This document shows, in pieces, positions 9,107-18,422 of a stretch of 19,295 nt of DNA (the first letter of the stretch is position 1; each line of letters opens with the position of its first letter). Below the pieces are notes generated by a model. The model saw nothing but the letters and a program-made list of their open reading frames with translations. It did no database searches and was not told the origin of the DNA. The DNA is from Oehlia diaphana (taxonomy: Eukaryota; Glomeromycota; Glomeromycetes; Glomerales; Glomeraceae): assembly GCA_003833135.1 (NCBI GenBank), contig QZLH01000734.1:24164-43458 (forward strand), read 5' to 3'. The position numbers were made by a program, and so were the translations under genes.

Positions 9107-12000
9107 GTCCGCTAGATATAAAAAAAACAACAGAAGTGTTAAAAGGAACAGAATCTTATCCTTTTATATCAAACAAGGAAAAGAAAAGAACACAGTAAAA
9201 AATGATTTTTTTTAATTTGCTGCGGATCTTCGCACATACGTTTTTAATACGTAAGAATATTTAAATAAAATTTTAAAAAGTTCATAAGAATTCTCTTATA
9301 AATTTTTGTTTATTTCTAATTTGGGCTCGGAAATATTTAAACAAATATTATTTTTTTGAGGACCTGAAAATTGAAACAAATAAACAAAAAAAAAAAACAA
9401 TAATGATAAAATAAATTGTAACAAGTTTAATTAACATTCGATAACTTCTAGCGAGTTAATGTTAATTTTTTTTTTTTAGGGTAAATAAAGAGCACATTTA
9501 CTATATGTGTCATAATTATTTTTAGGCGGATAAATTCACATTGTTTCGCACTTGTCTGTTTTTAGATAAAATTTTGTTTGTAAAAAAAAATATAATAATT
9601 TAAATAATTAGGTCCGCACATTATTGAACAAATATTTGTACTACTATTCTTTATAATCGATTGGTTTCTATGGTTTCTAGAAGAATTCTAGAATAAGCAT
9701 GCTAGAAATTTTCATAACCTTATAAAGTAAGATTGCTATTTGTACTTGTATGTGTAATTTTCTTGAACGGGGAACCCGCTGCAATATTTTTATTTTGTGG
9801 TACATGATTTTTTATGAAATTCGGAAAAATAAATTGTAGATTGCAAAAAGCTATTTAAAGATTGGTCATGTGTATATCACATACGCATTATTTTGCAGAT
9901 ATATACATGATTCTAGAAAACAAATCATCACCTATAAATAAATTTTGTAATGTTACAGGGTTGATGTTTATCGTGCACTATTTATGCATTAATGCAGTAA
10001 TATTAATGCTTTGGAATTCTAATGTAATCAGCAAGGGTTTTTTTTAAGTGCATATTCATGTGTGAGATTGAACAATAATGTGACGATCCTTGAATTATTA
10101 GTAATAATACTAATTATAGCACACTTTTTGTACTTGTTGAAATATTTAAACAAAAATTTCGTAGTAACCTCACATACGTAAAATAAATGAAACTATCCGA
10201 AATTTTTTTTAAACAAAGATTTTTTAAATGACGAATTTTTTAATTTCTACAACTGAAAATATTCGTAGAGAAATTTACAGTATTCATTTATTCATAAAAT
10301 GTTATCAGGAATTTCTTAGTATTAAGCTGCAAGAAAAAGATATTCATTTCCTTGGCACCTTGGCACTGAAAGTTGTCCCTGACTCAGGGTCATGTGTTTC
10401 CTTGTAATACATACTGTAAGATCCTTGATATTATACAATCATATTTAAATATTTACTATAAAAAGAATGGATGTTCCAGTTATGATTTACAGATAAGTTA
10501 ATTTTTAAACGCAGTTTTTGAATTTTTTCTTGCACTTTGTAAAATTTGTCCAAATATTTCTATTATATCTCGTGAAATCTGTTGCATAAGCGGCAGATTT
10601 CTAAGCAAGAGTTTATAATATAAATTCATGAATAAATATATGGATCAGTATTTTAAAGGGGCTTTACTTTTTCAACAATTTATGTATAAACATCATATTA
10701 AGGTCAATAATGGCGTAGGATTGACACGAGAGAATATAAACAAAATTAATTTTTTTCCAAAAAAAAGATGAAACATTTCAAAGTATTGCAAACTCCTGCG
10801 TTTTGGTTTTAAAGTTATAATTATATTAATAAAGTGAAACATAAAAAAAAAAAAAAAATCCATTCTTATCAATTGTTTAATGAATTTAAGTAAATTAATC
10901 AACGTGTGATAATCCGAATCGGGTATACATGTCTCGAATATCTGATGAATAAAAATTGCAATGATCACATGTTCTTTGTTTCTAACTTTAAATATGTTTT
11001 TAACTTCAAATAACAAATCTTTTTTACTTCACGTTTTAATTTTTCGATTGATTATTTGGTCGCTTAAATTTGATTATCACCAACTGATAATAATATCTCG
11101 ATGTGATGATCATTACTATTAAAGTTATATCACGAATCATATGATTTGTCAATATTTATATTTTCAATTTCGGGGAAAAACAGAATAACAAAGAATTTTA
11201 TAATAATCTGCTTAACCTGTTTACAAACAAAAAAGAATTTGTTAAACGGTTGATTATAATCTTTTATTATGTTTATAATCCGGTATGTTTATTTGTGAAT
11301 TATTTATTGATGCTAAAATAAGAAAAAATTAAAAGCAACGAATTTAAATAATCTATTGTTATAATTGCTTGAAAACAAAGAATCTTATTGATTATTTACA
11401 TCTCGTAAAACATATTGGAATTGTTTGAGTTTCGGAATAAATATGTTACAATATTTTTGAAATATATTTTTCTACCATTATTTCACTATTTTAATATTGC
11501 TATTCAAATTATTCACAAATGAAATAATAATATAATTAGTTAAATCGAAATCCGGTCAATATATTATCTAATATAACAAAAATATTTTACTCTAAGAGAA
11601 CATAAAAATTATAGGTATAATTTTGATACTTTCATACGAATCCCGGCATGTCGTTACATGTACTGTATATCTGTATACGAGCAGGCGCTGCCCGCGCATT
11701 TGTTTGTTCTATTATTATTATTTTCGGAGGATATGCCATATTTAGTATCATATGAGACATAAATTTTTAATTAAATTAGTGTATCAATGATAATATTTAC
11801 TCAATTTCAAATTCACAAATGTTTCAAATTATGAATGACTATGAATGAATACTTCACATTTAAAAAAAATGTTTTTTATTATTATAATTCGAAAAAGAAT
11901 GTAATTCACCAAAAAATTATTTGAAATTACTTGTAATAAGTTATGAAAAATCGAAGTCCAGTCGTATCACGAAATAAGGGTCTATAATTATGAAAAAATG
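9107..12000. other. Long AT-rich intergenic region
   Basis: No gene, tRNA or element could be supported on either strand. Small items are a TAGCGG-GTAAGT-CCGCTA hairpin straddling the left edge (about 9097-9114), a heat-shock-element-like cluster (9675-9693), and a GGCACCTTGGCAC direct repeat with the perfect palindrome CCCTGACTCAGGG near 10330-10395. The longest frame, 107 codons on the minus strand at 10693-11016, contains a 15-base T run translated as phenylalanines and has no recognisable motif. Confidence 0.5.
9675..9693. promoter_or_regulatory. Heat-shock-element-like repeat
   Basis: The sequence TTCTAGAAGAATTCTAGAA contains two perfect TTCnnGAA units, with a third GCTAGAAATTTTC word just downstream. 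Heat shock factor binds alternating nGAAn units. Here the spacing between the two pairs is one base off ideal. No gene start follows closely, so a regulatory role is doubtful. Confidence 0.2.
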
Positions 12001-12141
12001 GGTGTGACGCGGGTGGCAAATTATGTAATGGAAATTTTATGGAGATGTTGAGGCTTGGCAAGATCTATTCGTCACACGTTATTTTGCCACAGTTAAAACT
12101 CCATATAATCACGTGAAATAACGATCGATTAGGGAATGACC

Positions 12142-12178
12142 GGCCAGTGTTAGGTTATAGTTCCGACCAGAATTAACT
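12142..12178. repeat. Dispersed repeat related to the 262-710 units
   Basis: The block GGCCAGTGTTAGGTTATAG followed by TTCCGACCAGAATTAA aligns by eye with the core of the tandem repeat near 555-590 (TTGGCCAAGG then TTATAATTCCGGCCGAAATT). The order and spacing of the GGCC, TTATA and TTCCG words are the same, with substitutions. It marks a third, more diverged copy about 12 kb away. Confidence 0.45.
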
Positions 12179-12312
12179 CAGAATTATACTCAGAATTTTT
12201 AAAATCTGTTTTCAAATCAGTTTCGGATTTTTCATCAGTTTAATCTAAGCACAGTATTATATGATTGATTATATGTATAAAGAGGCGGTTCTGGTAATGA
12301 GTGTTATACCAT

Positions 12313-12546
12313 CCCTATAAAAAATGTTTGTCCGATAAATATTCGGAATGGGTCAATTTTCCGGACACTCGCACGCTATTATACAATAATTAATTAATAC
12401 AAGATGCGGAGATTGAGAATTTTTAACCACATAAAAAACGTACAATATCATGATGAATGTCCCAATAAATGTCAAGTAAATGTTCGGAATGGGATCGAAT
12501 TCCGAACAAAAAACCGAACAGTGTTTGGACAATATTTTTTATAGGG
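12313..12546. mobile_element. 234-bp TIR element (MITE-like)
   Basis: The left end CCCTATAAAAAATG-TTTGTCC (12313-12333) is matched by the reverse complement of the right end, CCCTATAAAAAATA-TTGTCC (12527-12546). Internal AAT(A/G)TTCGGAATGGG words occur once near each end (about 12337-12352 and 12478-12493), and GTTCGGAAT/ATTCCGAAC forms an inner hairpin near 12482-12507. No transposase frame exists, so it would be non-autonomous. Flanking target duplication is not clear: CCAT on the left against GCGCATGG on the right suggests small end damage. A Tc1/mariner-type origin is possible but unproven. Confidence 0.55.
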
Positions 12547-12627
12547 CGCATGGGATTGCACCTATAAAACCCGGGTTCGTGTATATAGGTTTTGCCAAAA
12601 ATTCGGCCAATGCAGATATGCAGGTCT

Positions 12628-13275
12628 ACCGGATTTCTTTAAAAATGCTCGGTAATTTTTACATTGCATAAAAATACATAAGTTTCCCAATGAAATCACT
12701 CAAATTTTTTTATTTGAAAGCTAATTTTTTAATTTTAATAAAAAAAACGTTTTAAGAAATAAAAAAATTTATCTAATTATAAAATATGATAACTTTTTGA
12801 GGTTATTTATATATTTATTTGCACATACTGTAGATAACTTTAAATATAGACCATTTTTATTTACATTTTTTAATAACTACAATTGATTATCTTTCAAATA
12901 AAAAAAAAAATTTTATTATAAACTATTAAAATTACCGACTTGTATATACTGTATATTAAAAAATGCCTATTTTACTATTATTTTTTTTTCAAGTTTATTA
13001 GTAATGTTCAGTAAAATTGATATTTTTAAAAACGTAATTAAAAATGTTATATATTGAATTCTAATAGTTATCTATATGTAAATAAATATACAAAAGAATT
13101 CTAAAAAGTTGTCATTATTACAATTAGACAATCTTTTCATACTTTAAAATATCCTTTTTTTTTTATTTAAAATTTAAAATAAAAAAAAATTTGTGTGATT
13201 TCATCAGAAATTTATAAACTTTTTTGTAATATAAAATATAAAATTACCAAGTATTTTTAAAGAAATCCAGTAGTA
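12628..13275. repeat. Long imperfect palindrome of about 648 bp
   Basis: Reading outwards from a centre near 12951 (TATATACTGTATA), the two halves are reverse complements with scattered differences. CTACCGGATTTCTTTAAAAA at 12628 pairs with CTACTGGATTTCTTTAAAAA (reverse complement, ending about 13275). TGAAATCACTCAAATTTTTT pairs with TGAAATCACACAAATTTTTT. TCTAATTATAAAATATGATA pairs with TCTAATTGTAATAATGACA, and ATTTATTTGCACATA pairs with ATTTATTTACATATA. The arms are about 320 bases with almost no loop. It contains no open frame. Similarity stops outside the CTACYGG words. It may be a foldback transposon or an old inverted duplication; if transcribed it would form a long double-stranded RNA hairpin. 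Confidence 0.75.
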
Positions 13276-13307
13276 ATTTATTCAGCCTTTGATATAATGA
13301 AGTAGGC

Positions 13308-13812
13308 GTCCGGACTGATCAGGACTTCGTTATGAGAAAATTCGTTAATATAGGAAAATCGGTATAATATGCAACTCATGAATCATTTATAACTTATAAT
13401 TTACAAGTGCCGCCCGTTATAATGACGCTCATTAGGCCATTAGTAAACTTTTTCTAATTGTCGTTATATGTTTTATATAACGACATCAAAGGAATCCAAA
13501 AATTTATATGTCGTTATACAATAATAATTTCGTTATAACGAGATGTCGTTATAACGGGCGGCACTTGTTTATATTAGTTTTTCTTTGTAAAATAGGTTTA
13601 CCTTTAATAAATTATGTAGAATTATTCACTTTAGAAAGATTTCAAGAAAATTGGTATTAGATGATTCTTGTGTTAAAAGAAAATTCGTTATAATAAGATT
13701 CATTTTGTATTATGGTTTATAAGATTTACTTTGTTAAACGAGATACGAAATTTAATTAGTAAAATTCGGTCGGTATAGCGTCGTTATATTGTGAAATTCG
13801 TTATATATTTTT
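13308..13812. mobile_element. Possible relic of a TCGTTATA-type transposon around the MITE
   Basis: Words of the TTCGTTATA type, like those inside the 13404-13567 MITE, also occur outside it: TTCGTTATGAGAAAATTCGTT at about 13328-13347 and AAATTCGTTATAAT near 13681. GCGTCGTTATATTG and AAATTCGTTATAT also occur near 13778-13806. Subterminal repeats of this sort are known in pogo/Tigger-type elements. The boundaries are guesses: GTCCGGACTGATCAGGAC near 13309 may be one end. It has no surviving transposase. Confidence 0.3.
13404..13567. mobile_element. 164-bp MITE with 22-bp terminal inverted repeats
   Basis: The left end CAAGTGCCGCCCGTTATAA plus YGAC (13404-13425) and the right end (13545-13567) are inverted copies differing at one position. 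The flanks are TTTA at 13400-13403 and TTTA at 13568-13571, a likely 4-base target duplication (the TA within it may be the real target). The interior repeats TCGTTATA and its complement at least five times and holds a hairpin TGTCGTTATA-TGTTT-TATAACGACA near 13458-13482. This CCGTTATAACGA-rich structure resembles non-autonomous pogo/Tigger derivatives from general knowledge. High terminal identity suggests a recent insertion. Confidence 0.8.
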
Positions 13813-14247
13813 TATTTATTTGTAACTTCAGCTGGAATTGATTTTTATAGTTTCTGGCCAAAATGAAGATTTATTGCATTATTTGATTCCGTGTTAATAT
13901 AAGTATATAACGAGAATTTTATTAATGTGATAAATAATTGAATTTGTATAATTTTAATTCTACGTACGAAATATAAATTTTATTGTAATAATATCTGATA
14001 TATTAATACATTAAGTCATAATAAGTTCGAACCGGATATAGTCCGGTATACCCTATTGAATATACTCATTAAAACTTTATGAATGGTATTTTTATGCTCA
14101 AGGAAATGCAAATAATCTTATATATTATTTCTTCTGAGTAATAATTATTATATATTTCATTTTCATCTACAATATAATTATTTTACGTACCATCGATATT
14201 AACTGTTGCTTGGTTTCAAATTATACTAACGGTGATCGTTAAACGTC

Positions 14248-14406
14248 TTAAGCGAGCGTCACGCTGCACGTTTTTCCAAAGTGAAATCTTATTGGTGTTA
14301 TATTTTGCAACAATTTATAAATATCACGAGCACAATGTCTTTCACGTTGATTATGAGTTTCATTTTCTCTAATTTTGCGTTCTCTAAATACAGGCTGACT
14401 ATTCAT
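14248..14406 (-). CDS. 52-residue frame, possible transposon-protein remnant
   Basis: An ATG at 14406-14404 opens a frame ending at a TAA at 14250-14248. It begins MNSQPVFRERKIRENETHNQ and continues RERHCARDIYKLLQ. The basic and acidic RExxxxRENETxxQRExxxAR pattern resembles the repeated charged segments that precede the helicase-like domain of some Helitron/Pif1-type proteins of fungi and animals, from memory. The C-terminal part, FGKTCSVTLA, has no known match. No helicase motifs are nearby, so if the comparison is right this is only a fragment. It could also be a small lineage-specific gene or chance, although its composition is less AT-rich than its surroundings. Confidence 0.3.
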   Translation of the reverse strand: MNSQPVFRERKIRENETHNQRERHCARDIYKLLQNITPIRFHFGKTCSVTLA

Positions 14407-14585
14407 TTTATATTATTTTGATTTTAATAACGAAAATAAATTACACAAGATTCTGTATAACTGATAAGTTATATTTTTTTCATTTATTATATTTTTCGTT
14501 TATGTTTAATGAATCTCAAATTACATGAAGAAATAATTTAAATTTATTATATACATTTTATGAAGGTTAAACTAAAGTCTAATTC

Positions 14586-14620
14586 TAAGCTAATAGTATC
14601 GAAATTAATAAGCTAATAGT
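14586..14620. repeat. Direct repeat TAAGCTAATAGT at the LINE target site
   Basis: TAAGCTAATAGT occurs at 14586-14597 and 14609-14620, 23 bases apart. The sequence past the LINE at 17433 begins GCTAATAGTAT. If the LINE and one target copy are removed mentally, both words become TAAGCTAATAGTAT, a matched 14-base pair. This supports the LINE boundaries. Confidence 0.6.
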
Positions 14621-15117
14621 TTATTTATTTATTTTATGCCAAGCAGGCAGCAGTCTAAGTAAAACTATAATACATCAAAGAAAGTATAGCGCTACAGCAG
14701 AACAGAGTGAAAATCAGACCCTCACTTGTAGTAAAAGGAACCATCCTGTTCTCTACCACGACCAATAAAGAACAACAATAGTAAACAAAGTGCACACACA
14801 AAAAAAGAACTAGCTACAAAAAGAGTACTATTATTAATAGGGGATGCCCTTTTTTACATGATATAGGTGACTAGACATATGAAATAAAATGATGGTCTAC
14901 TTTATGGTGGTCGAAAATGTTGTGGAGACAAACTGTCAACATGATTGTAAAATGGACCGCTATGTAAAAAATTTGATAAAGAAAATAAAATAAATAAAAG
15001 ATCCGTATGATTCTTATAATTTCTGAAATCAAAATGTGGTTATTAGGCAAGTCACGTGTTTCAGCCGATCTGTCTGGCCGCCGGAGTATGTTTTAAAACT
15101 ATTTTTGGTAATGCCAT

Positions 15118-15500
15118 TCAAATGTTTCTCTTTTCATTTAACGGAACGAAGTTTTCAAACGTTTGATTACTACATTGATGCATGAACTGAAATAAAAGGT
15201 GTTCTATCGCTTTCTTTTTGTTGATATGGATATGGAAAATTCCATATAGGTCATTTGTGACGTAGGAACGTAAGAGTAGCAAGGCGGAAGGGTGCATATT
15301 TTCGTTTCTAAAGGCCCATCTGAAGGTAGGTGAGTATTTGACGCTATCAGAAATGCATAGCGATAATTTGTCGGCTGACTGGTTCAAAATTTTGATAAGG
15401 AGTTCGCTATCCGCAAACAACAGGTGCGAATAGTTTGATCAAGTTCAGGACATAACCATATGTGGTCATTGGTTTCCTCCGTCTGTTTACAAAGCAGACA
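15118..15500 (-). pseudogene. LINE C-terminal zinc finger and tail domain
   Basis: Codons from 15500 read CLLCKQTEETNDHIWLC, an intact C-x2-C-x8-H-x3-C finger of the kind found at the C-terminus of many LINE ORF2 proteins, followed by PELDQTIRT. After a frameshift near 15420, an open stretch of 100 codons follows, FADSELLIKILNQSADKL and onwards, ending at a stop at 15118-15120. The finger probably binds nucleic acid during target-primed integration. An in-frame TAA lies just upstream of the finger, so the gene is disrupted on both sides. Confidence 0.7.
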
Positions 15501-15559
15501 TTGTTAATAAGTTTTGGGAATTTTCGGTTAAGTATGTCAAGCGTTGGTAAGGTTTTGGT

Positions 15560-16274
15560 AGAGCATCTAATTTTCCATTCAGTGTCTTTGCAATGTTGTG
15601 AACTTGTTGCTTCGTCATGATCATTATAGTTAAACCATTTGCTGATACAGGTCCAGTTTATCAGTTGTGACGCGATAGCTTCTTTAATATCTTGTAACGA
15701 TGGGTGATTAAGATGTTCTTCCAGTCGTTGTAATTAGAAATGTACCAATGCATTTTCTAACGTCTCTGTCTATAGGAACGTTTTTATTCCATATTAAGCG
15801 ATTAAGGTGACCGTTTGTGTGGGTAAATGTTGGTGTACTATTTTGGTTGGTGCGGGTTTCAGTCTACCAATTTTAGCTTGGGCATCTGCTATGTCATTAA
15901 AAGTGTCGTTAGAATGGGCTTTGACTTTATGGAGCTGCAGTCTTAGATGTAACTTCTTAATAATATGGTGTATAGCGGACCAAAGAAACTTATTGTTGAT
16001 TTTGTTATATCGTCGAGGTGAAATGGACGAGAGATTGGACGATTTATGAAATTACCGCTTGTGAATCAGTATAAATATGAATAAACCCATTTATAGGTGA
16101 TGTGATAAGAGCGGTAAGAATTGCCATGGTTTCAGCTTTTGTAGAAGGAGGAAAAAGTTCTAAAGAACCGTTGTATTTTATATTTGCACCCGGTAAGTTA
16201 GAAGTTGTCCATCCTTAGACCATGAAAAATTCATTTTGATTAACATCAGGTGTATAAGAACCACCGTTATAGAA
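15560..16274 (-). pseudogene. LINE RNase H domain with lost catalytic residue
   Basis: From 16274 the minus strand reads FYNGGSYTP, then an in-frame TAA at 16217-16215, GWTTSNLPG, STKAETMAILTALI, IHIYTDSQAVIS, a frameshift at about 16045, NKFLWSAIHHIKK, HKVKAHSNDTF and NDIADAQAKIG. These are the successive RNase H landmarks. E in KAET, D in YTDS and D in NDIAD are retained, but the first catalytic Asp (normally TDGS) is replaced in NGGS. The frame breaks again near 15795 and then continues through WNKNVPIDRDVRKCI and WNYxxH-like sequence. RNase H normally removes RNA from the RNA-DNA hybrid during retrotransposition. The missing Asp and the stops rule out activity here. Confidence 0.8.
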
Positions 16275-16540
16275 ATCTATAGTAGTAAATGGGGATAATA
16301 AATCTAATAAGTGTTTATTAAGATCGTTAGCTATATGCCTATATCGTTATTTTCTATTAAAGTATTAATAAGAGAATGGTTAATTGAATTACTACAGAAG
16401 TGAATGTGAGGGATTAAGTCTATTATGTTGAATTAAATAATCATTATAAGTTAGTAATCTATAATAAGGGTGACTATGTTTTAATAAGTGGAATTTATCA
16501 TAACGATAATTAATATGGGGAAGTAAACGCTTTTTGTTTT

Positions 16541-17278
16541 TTAAGGATAGAGTGTCATTAAAATGGCGTTAGAATAATTGACTTGTAAGATACATTTGGG
16601 TGTTAAAGAACAAACGTAATAAGGGTATTGTAAGGAGCAACCTTGACATGGAATGATGGTGGTTTTTTGTGAACGTGGGGTATTATTATGATCAGTTGTG
16701 TCTATGTTCTTGAAAATCCAGTGTTCAACATAAAGGATTGGAACCGTTTGAGAAAAGTGTGTATAGGCAAGAATTCTTCCGTATGCAACATCAGTTATAA
16801 TGTTCGACCAGAATGAGATCCATTTTGGTCTACCTTGGTGATGAATAGGTTCATTATTCGTAGGGAGTATTCGAGGACGTTGAATTTGCGGATTTTGTAT
16901 AAATTGTTGGGGTCTGAGGTCAAAATTTAGTCTACCTGCGTTCGTAAGCGTGATGTATTCCTTGAGAAAGTTATACCATCTTGGAACTCTTTCGTGTTTG
17001 TTTTGAAGATTCGATTTTATCTTTTGGTAATCTAAGAGGTAAGCTGAATCAATCGTAATGATTTGGTCTAGAAACATAATACCTTTGTGTCGAAGGCTGT
17101 AAATATGAGCGTATAAGTATTTTGGATCGATAACATAATGGGATATGGGGTGAACTCCTCCTTTAGTTTTGAAATTAAAGTTGGTCGATAGGGACAGATT
17201 ATAAACACGTAAAAAGGCGAATAAAATTTCTAAAATCGAAAAAGAACGTAAATGTGTATCAAAAAGTGAAAAAAAAAA
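16541..17278 (-). pseudogene. LINE ORF2 post-RT (thumb and linker) segment
   Basis: A single minus-strand frame is open for 245 codons, from 17278 to a TAA at 16541-16543. It contains GGVHPISHYVIDPKYLYAH, SLRHKGIMFLDQIIT, RPRILPTNNEPIHHQG, RPKWISFWSN and ITIIPCQGC. This is the region between the RT palm and the RNase H domain in LINE proteins. Upstream, after a frameshift at about 17280, the other frames give NLGSPFDF, TSTFVAQANSSHTSDTLKFF and SSNIYPNIINIFDN up to the 17432 boundary. Downstream, another frame continues LSLKNKKRLLPHINYRYD towards the RNase H. No F/YxDD motif is present. The long open stretch suggests fairly recent decay. Confidence 0.75.
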
Positions 17279-17441
17279 TCAAAGGGTGAACCTAAATTTT
17301 TTGTTGACTTAATAATAAAAAAATTTAAGTGTATCAGAAGTGTGTGATGAGTTCGCTTGTGCGACAAAAGTGCTTGTACCTTTATTTGATTATCGAATAT
17401 ATTAATGATATTGGGGTAGATGTTTGAAGACGGCTAATAGT

Positions 17442-18422
17442 ATAAAGCTTAAAAAGTCCTACGCTCCGCTTCGGACAATTACTCCACCGGTATAAAAAGT
17501 ATAAAAAAGTATAAAATCTGCAATGAGATAAATCTAATAAATATTTCAAGTATGCTCCCCTCCTATCGAGGGGCCCCAAGGAATCGGTGAGTATTTCAGT
17601 TATTCATGGGAATAACAGGTATTTATTATATCGCTGAATTAACCAATTATATCAGTTTGAAAAAATATGATAATAATTAAGTCATAACGCCAATCATAAT
17701 AAATTTCAAGGCTAAAATGTAATATGCACAAGTTAAAAGGTCTAGAAAGCACTATTTTGGGGTTTTAAAGGCCGCTTAATTTTCGGCAAAATGAGTTCTC
17801 GATTTTCGGTAAAATTACGGATCGGTGGGTTCGGTGAAACTGGAATCGGGTAAATTTTTAAAAAAACACCTTTGAAAATATTTCCATGTAATTTACCCGT
17901 TTCCGATGTATTAGTACAGTTACTGTATATCTTGTTATCGTCATAATTAAATTAATGCATAATTTCTCCTGGTATCGCATTCACGAGTTTATTTAATTTT
18001 GTGCAGTTCTAATTTCTAAATGGTAACACATTAATGATATTTATATCAATTTTTGCCAAGTATGCATAATTTTTTACATAAATAATCATAATAATTTCGC
18101 ACATTAATGTTTAAATTTTAGTAACCTTGATCAGTTGTACACACGTATACTATGGGTACAATAATATGTATACGTCGCTCTTCATCGTTAACTTTTTGAT
18201 AATAAATAAATAATTACTTACTAACTTTCTTGATATTTTCGAGCTTACTGTAGCTGAAATTTCCTTATAATAAACCCCATTTTTACGCGTAGAATAAATT
18301 TAGAACATCAATAAAAAAAATATATATATAAATTAAAAGAATCTTCATCGTTCAAAATAGAAAAATCAATAAATTACTATTTACAAAAAAAAAAAAATTG
18401 TCGTCTAATTAAAATAATTAAA
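17442..18422. other. Intergenic DNA with short inverted repeats
   Basis: No gene was recognised. The stretch holds a GTATAAAAA triplet repeat (about 17490-17516) and a CCCCTCCTATCGAGGGG hairpin with GGGGCCCC (about 17556-17577). CGGGTAAATT at 17847-17856 pairs with AATTTACCCG at 17890-17899, and ACGTATAC at 18143-18150 pairs with GTATACGT at 18168-18175. ATTTTCGG(C/T)AAAAT words recur near 17780-17815. These look like worn foldback elements. Confidence 0.45.

Larger units (their letters stand above)
14621..17432 (-). mobile_element. 5'-truncated non-LTR (LINE) retrotransposon, degraded
   Basis: On the minus strand the element carries, in order, the post-RT region of an ORF2-type protein, an RNase H domain, a CCHC zinc finger, a C-terminal domain, and an AT-rich 3' region ending in TAAATAAATAAA. 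The word GCTAATAGT flanks it exactly, at 14612-14620 next to the tail and at 17433-17441 past the 5' end. This is a 9-base target duplication as made by target-primed reverse transcription. The catalytic RT motifs are absent because the 5' part is missing, as is usual for LINE copies. RNase H after RT is typical of Tad, I and related clades. The coding sequence is broken by several frameshifts and stops, so the copy is inactive. Confidence 0.85.

Noticed and set aside
10378..10390. Perfect palindrome CCCTGACTCAGGG
   Set aside because: It is a single short palindrome with no flanking gene or second copy, so too little to call a site.
10693..11016. 107-codon minus-strand frame
   Set aside because: It is dominated by I, F and L, contains a 15-base T run read as phenylalanines, has no recognisable motif, and lies in uniformly AT-rich DNA.
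12480..12671. 63-codon plus-strand frame
   Set aside because: It runs across the end of the TIR element and into the palindrome arm, so it crosses two unrelated repeats.
14026..14052. Possible tRNA B box in AGTTCGAACCGG
   Set aside because: No A box at the right distance, no cloverleaf, and the word is part of a local ACCGGATATAGTCCGGT hairpin.
15807..16049. 80-codon plus-strand frame
   Set aside because: It is antisense to the LINE RNase H domain.
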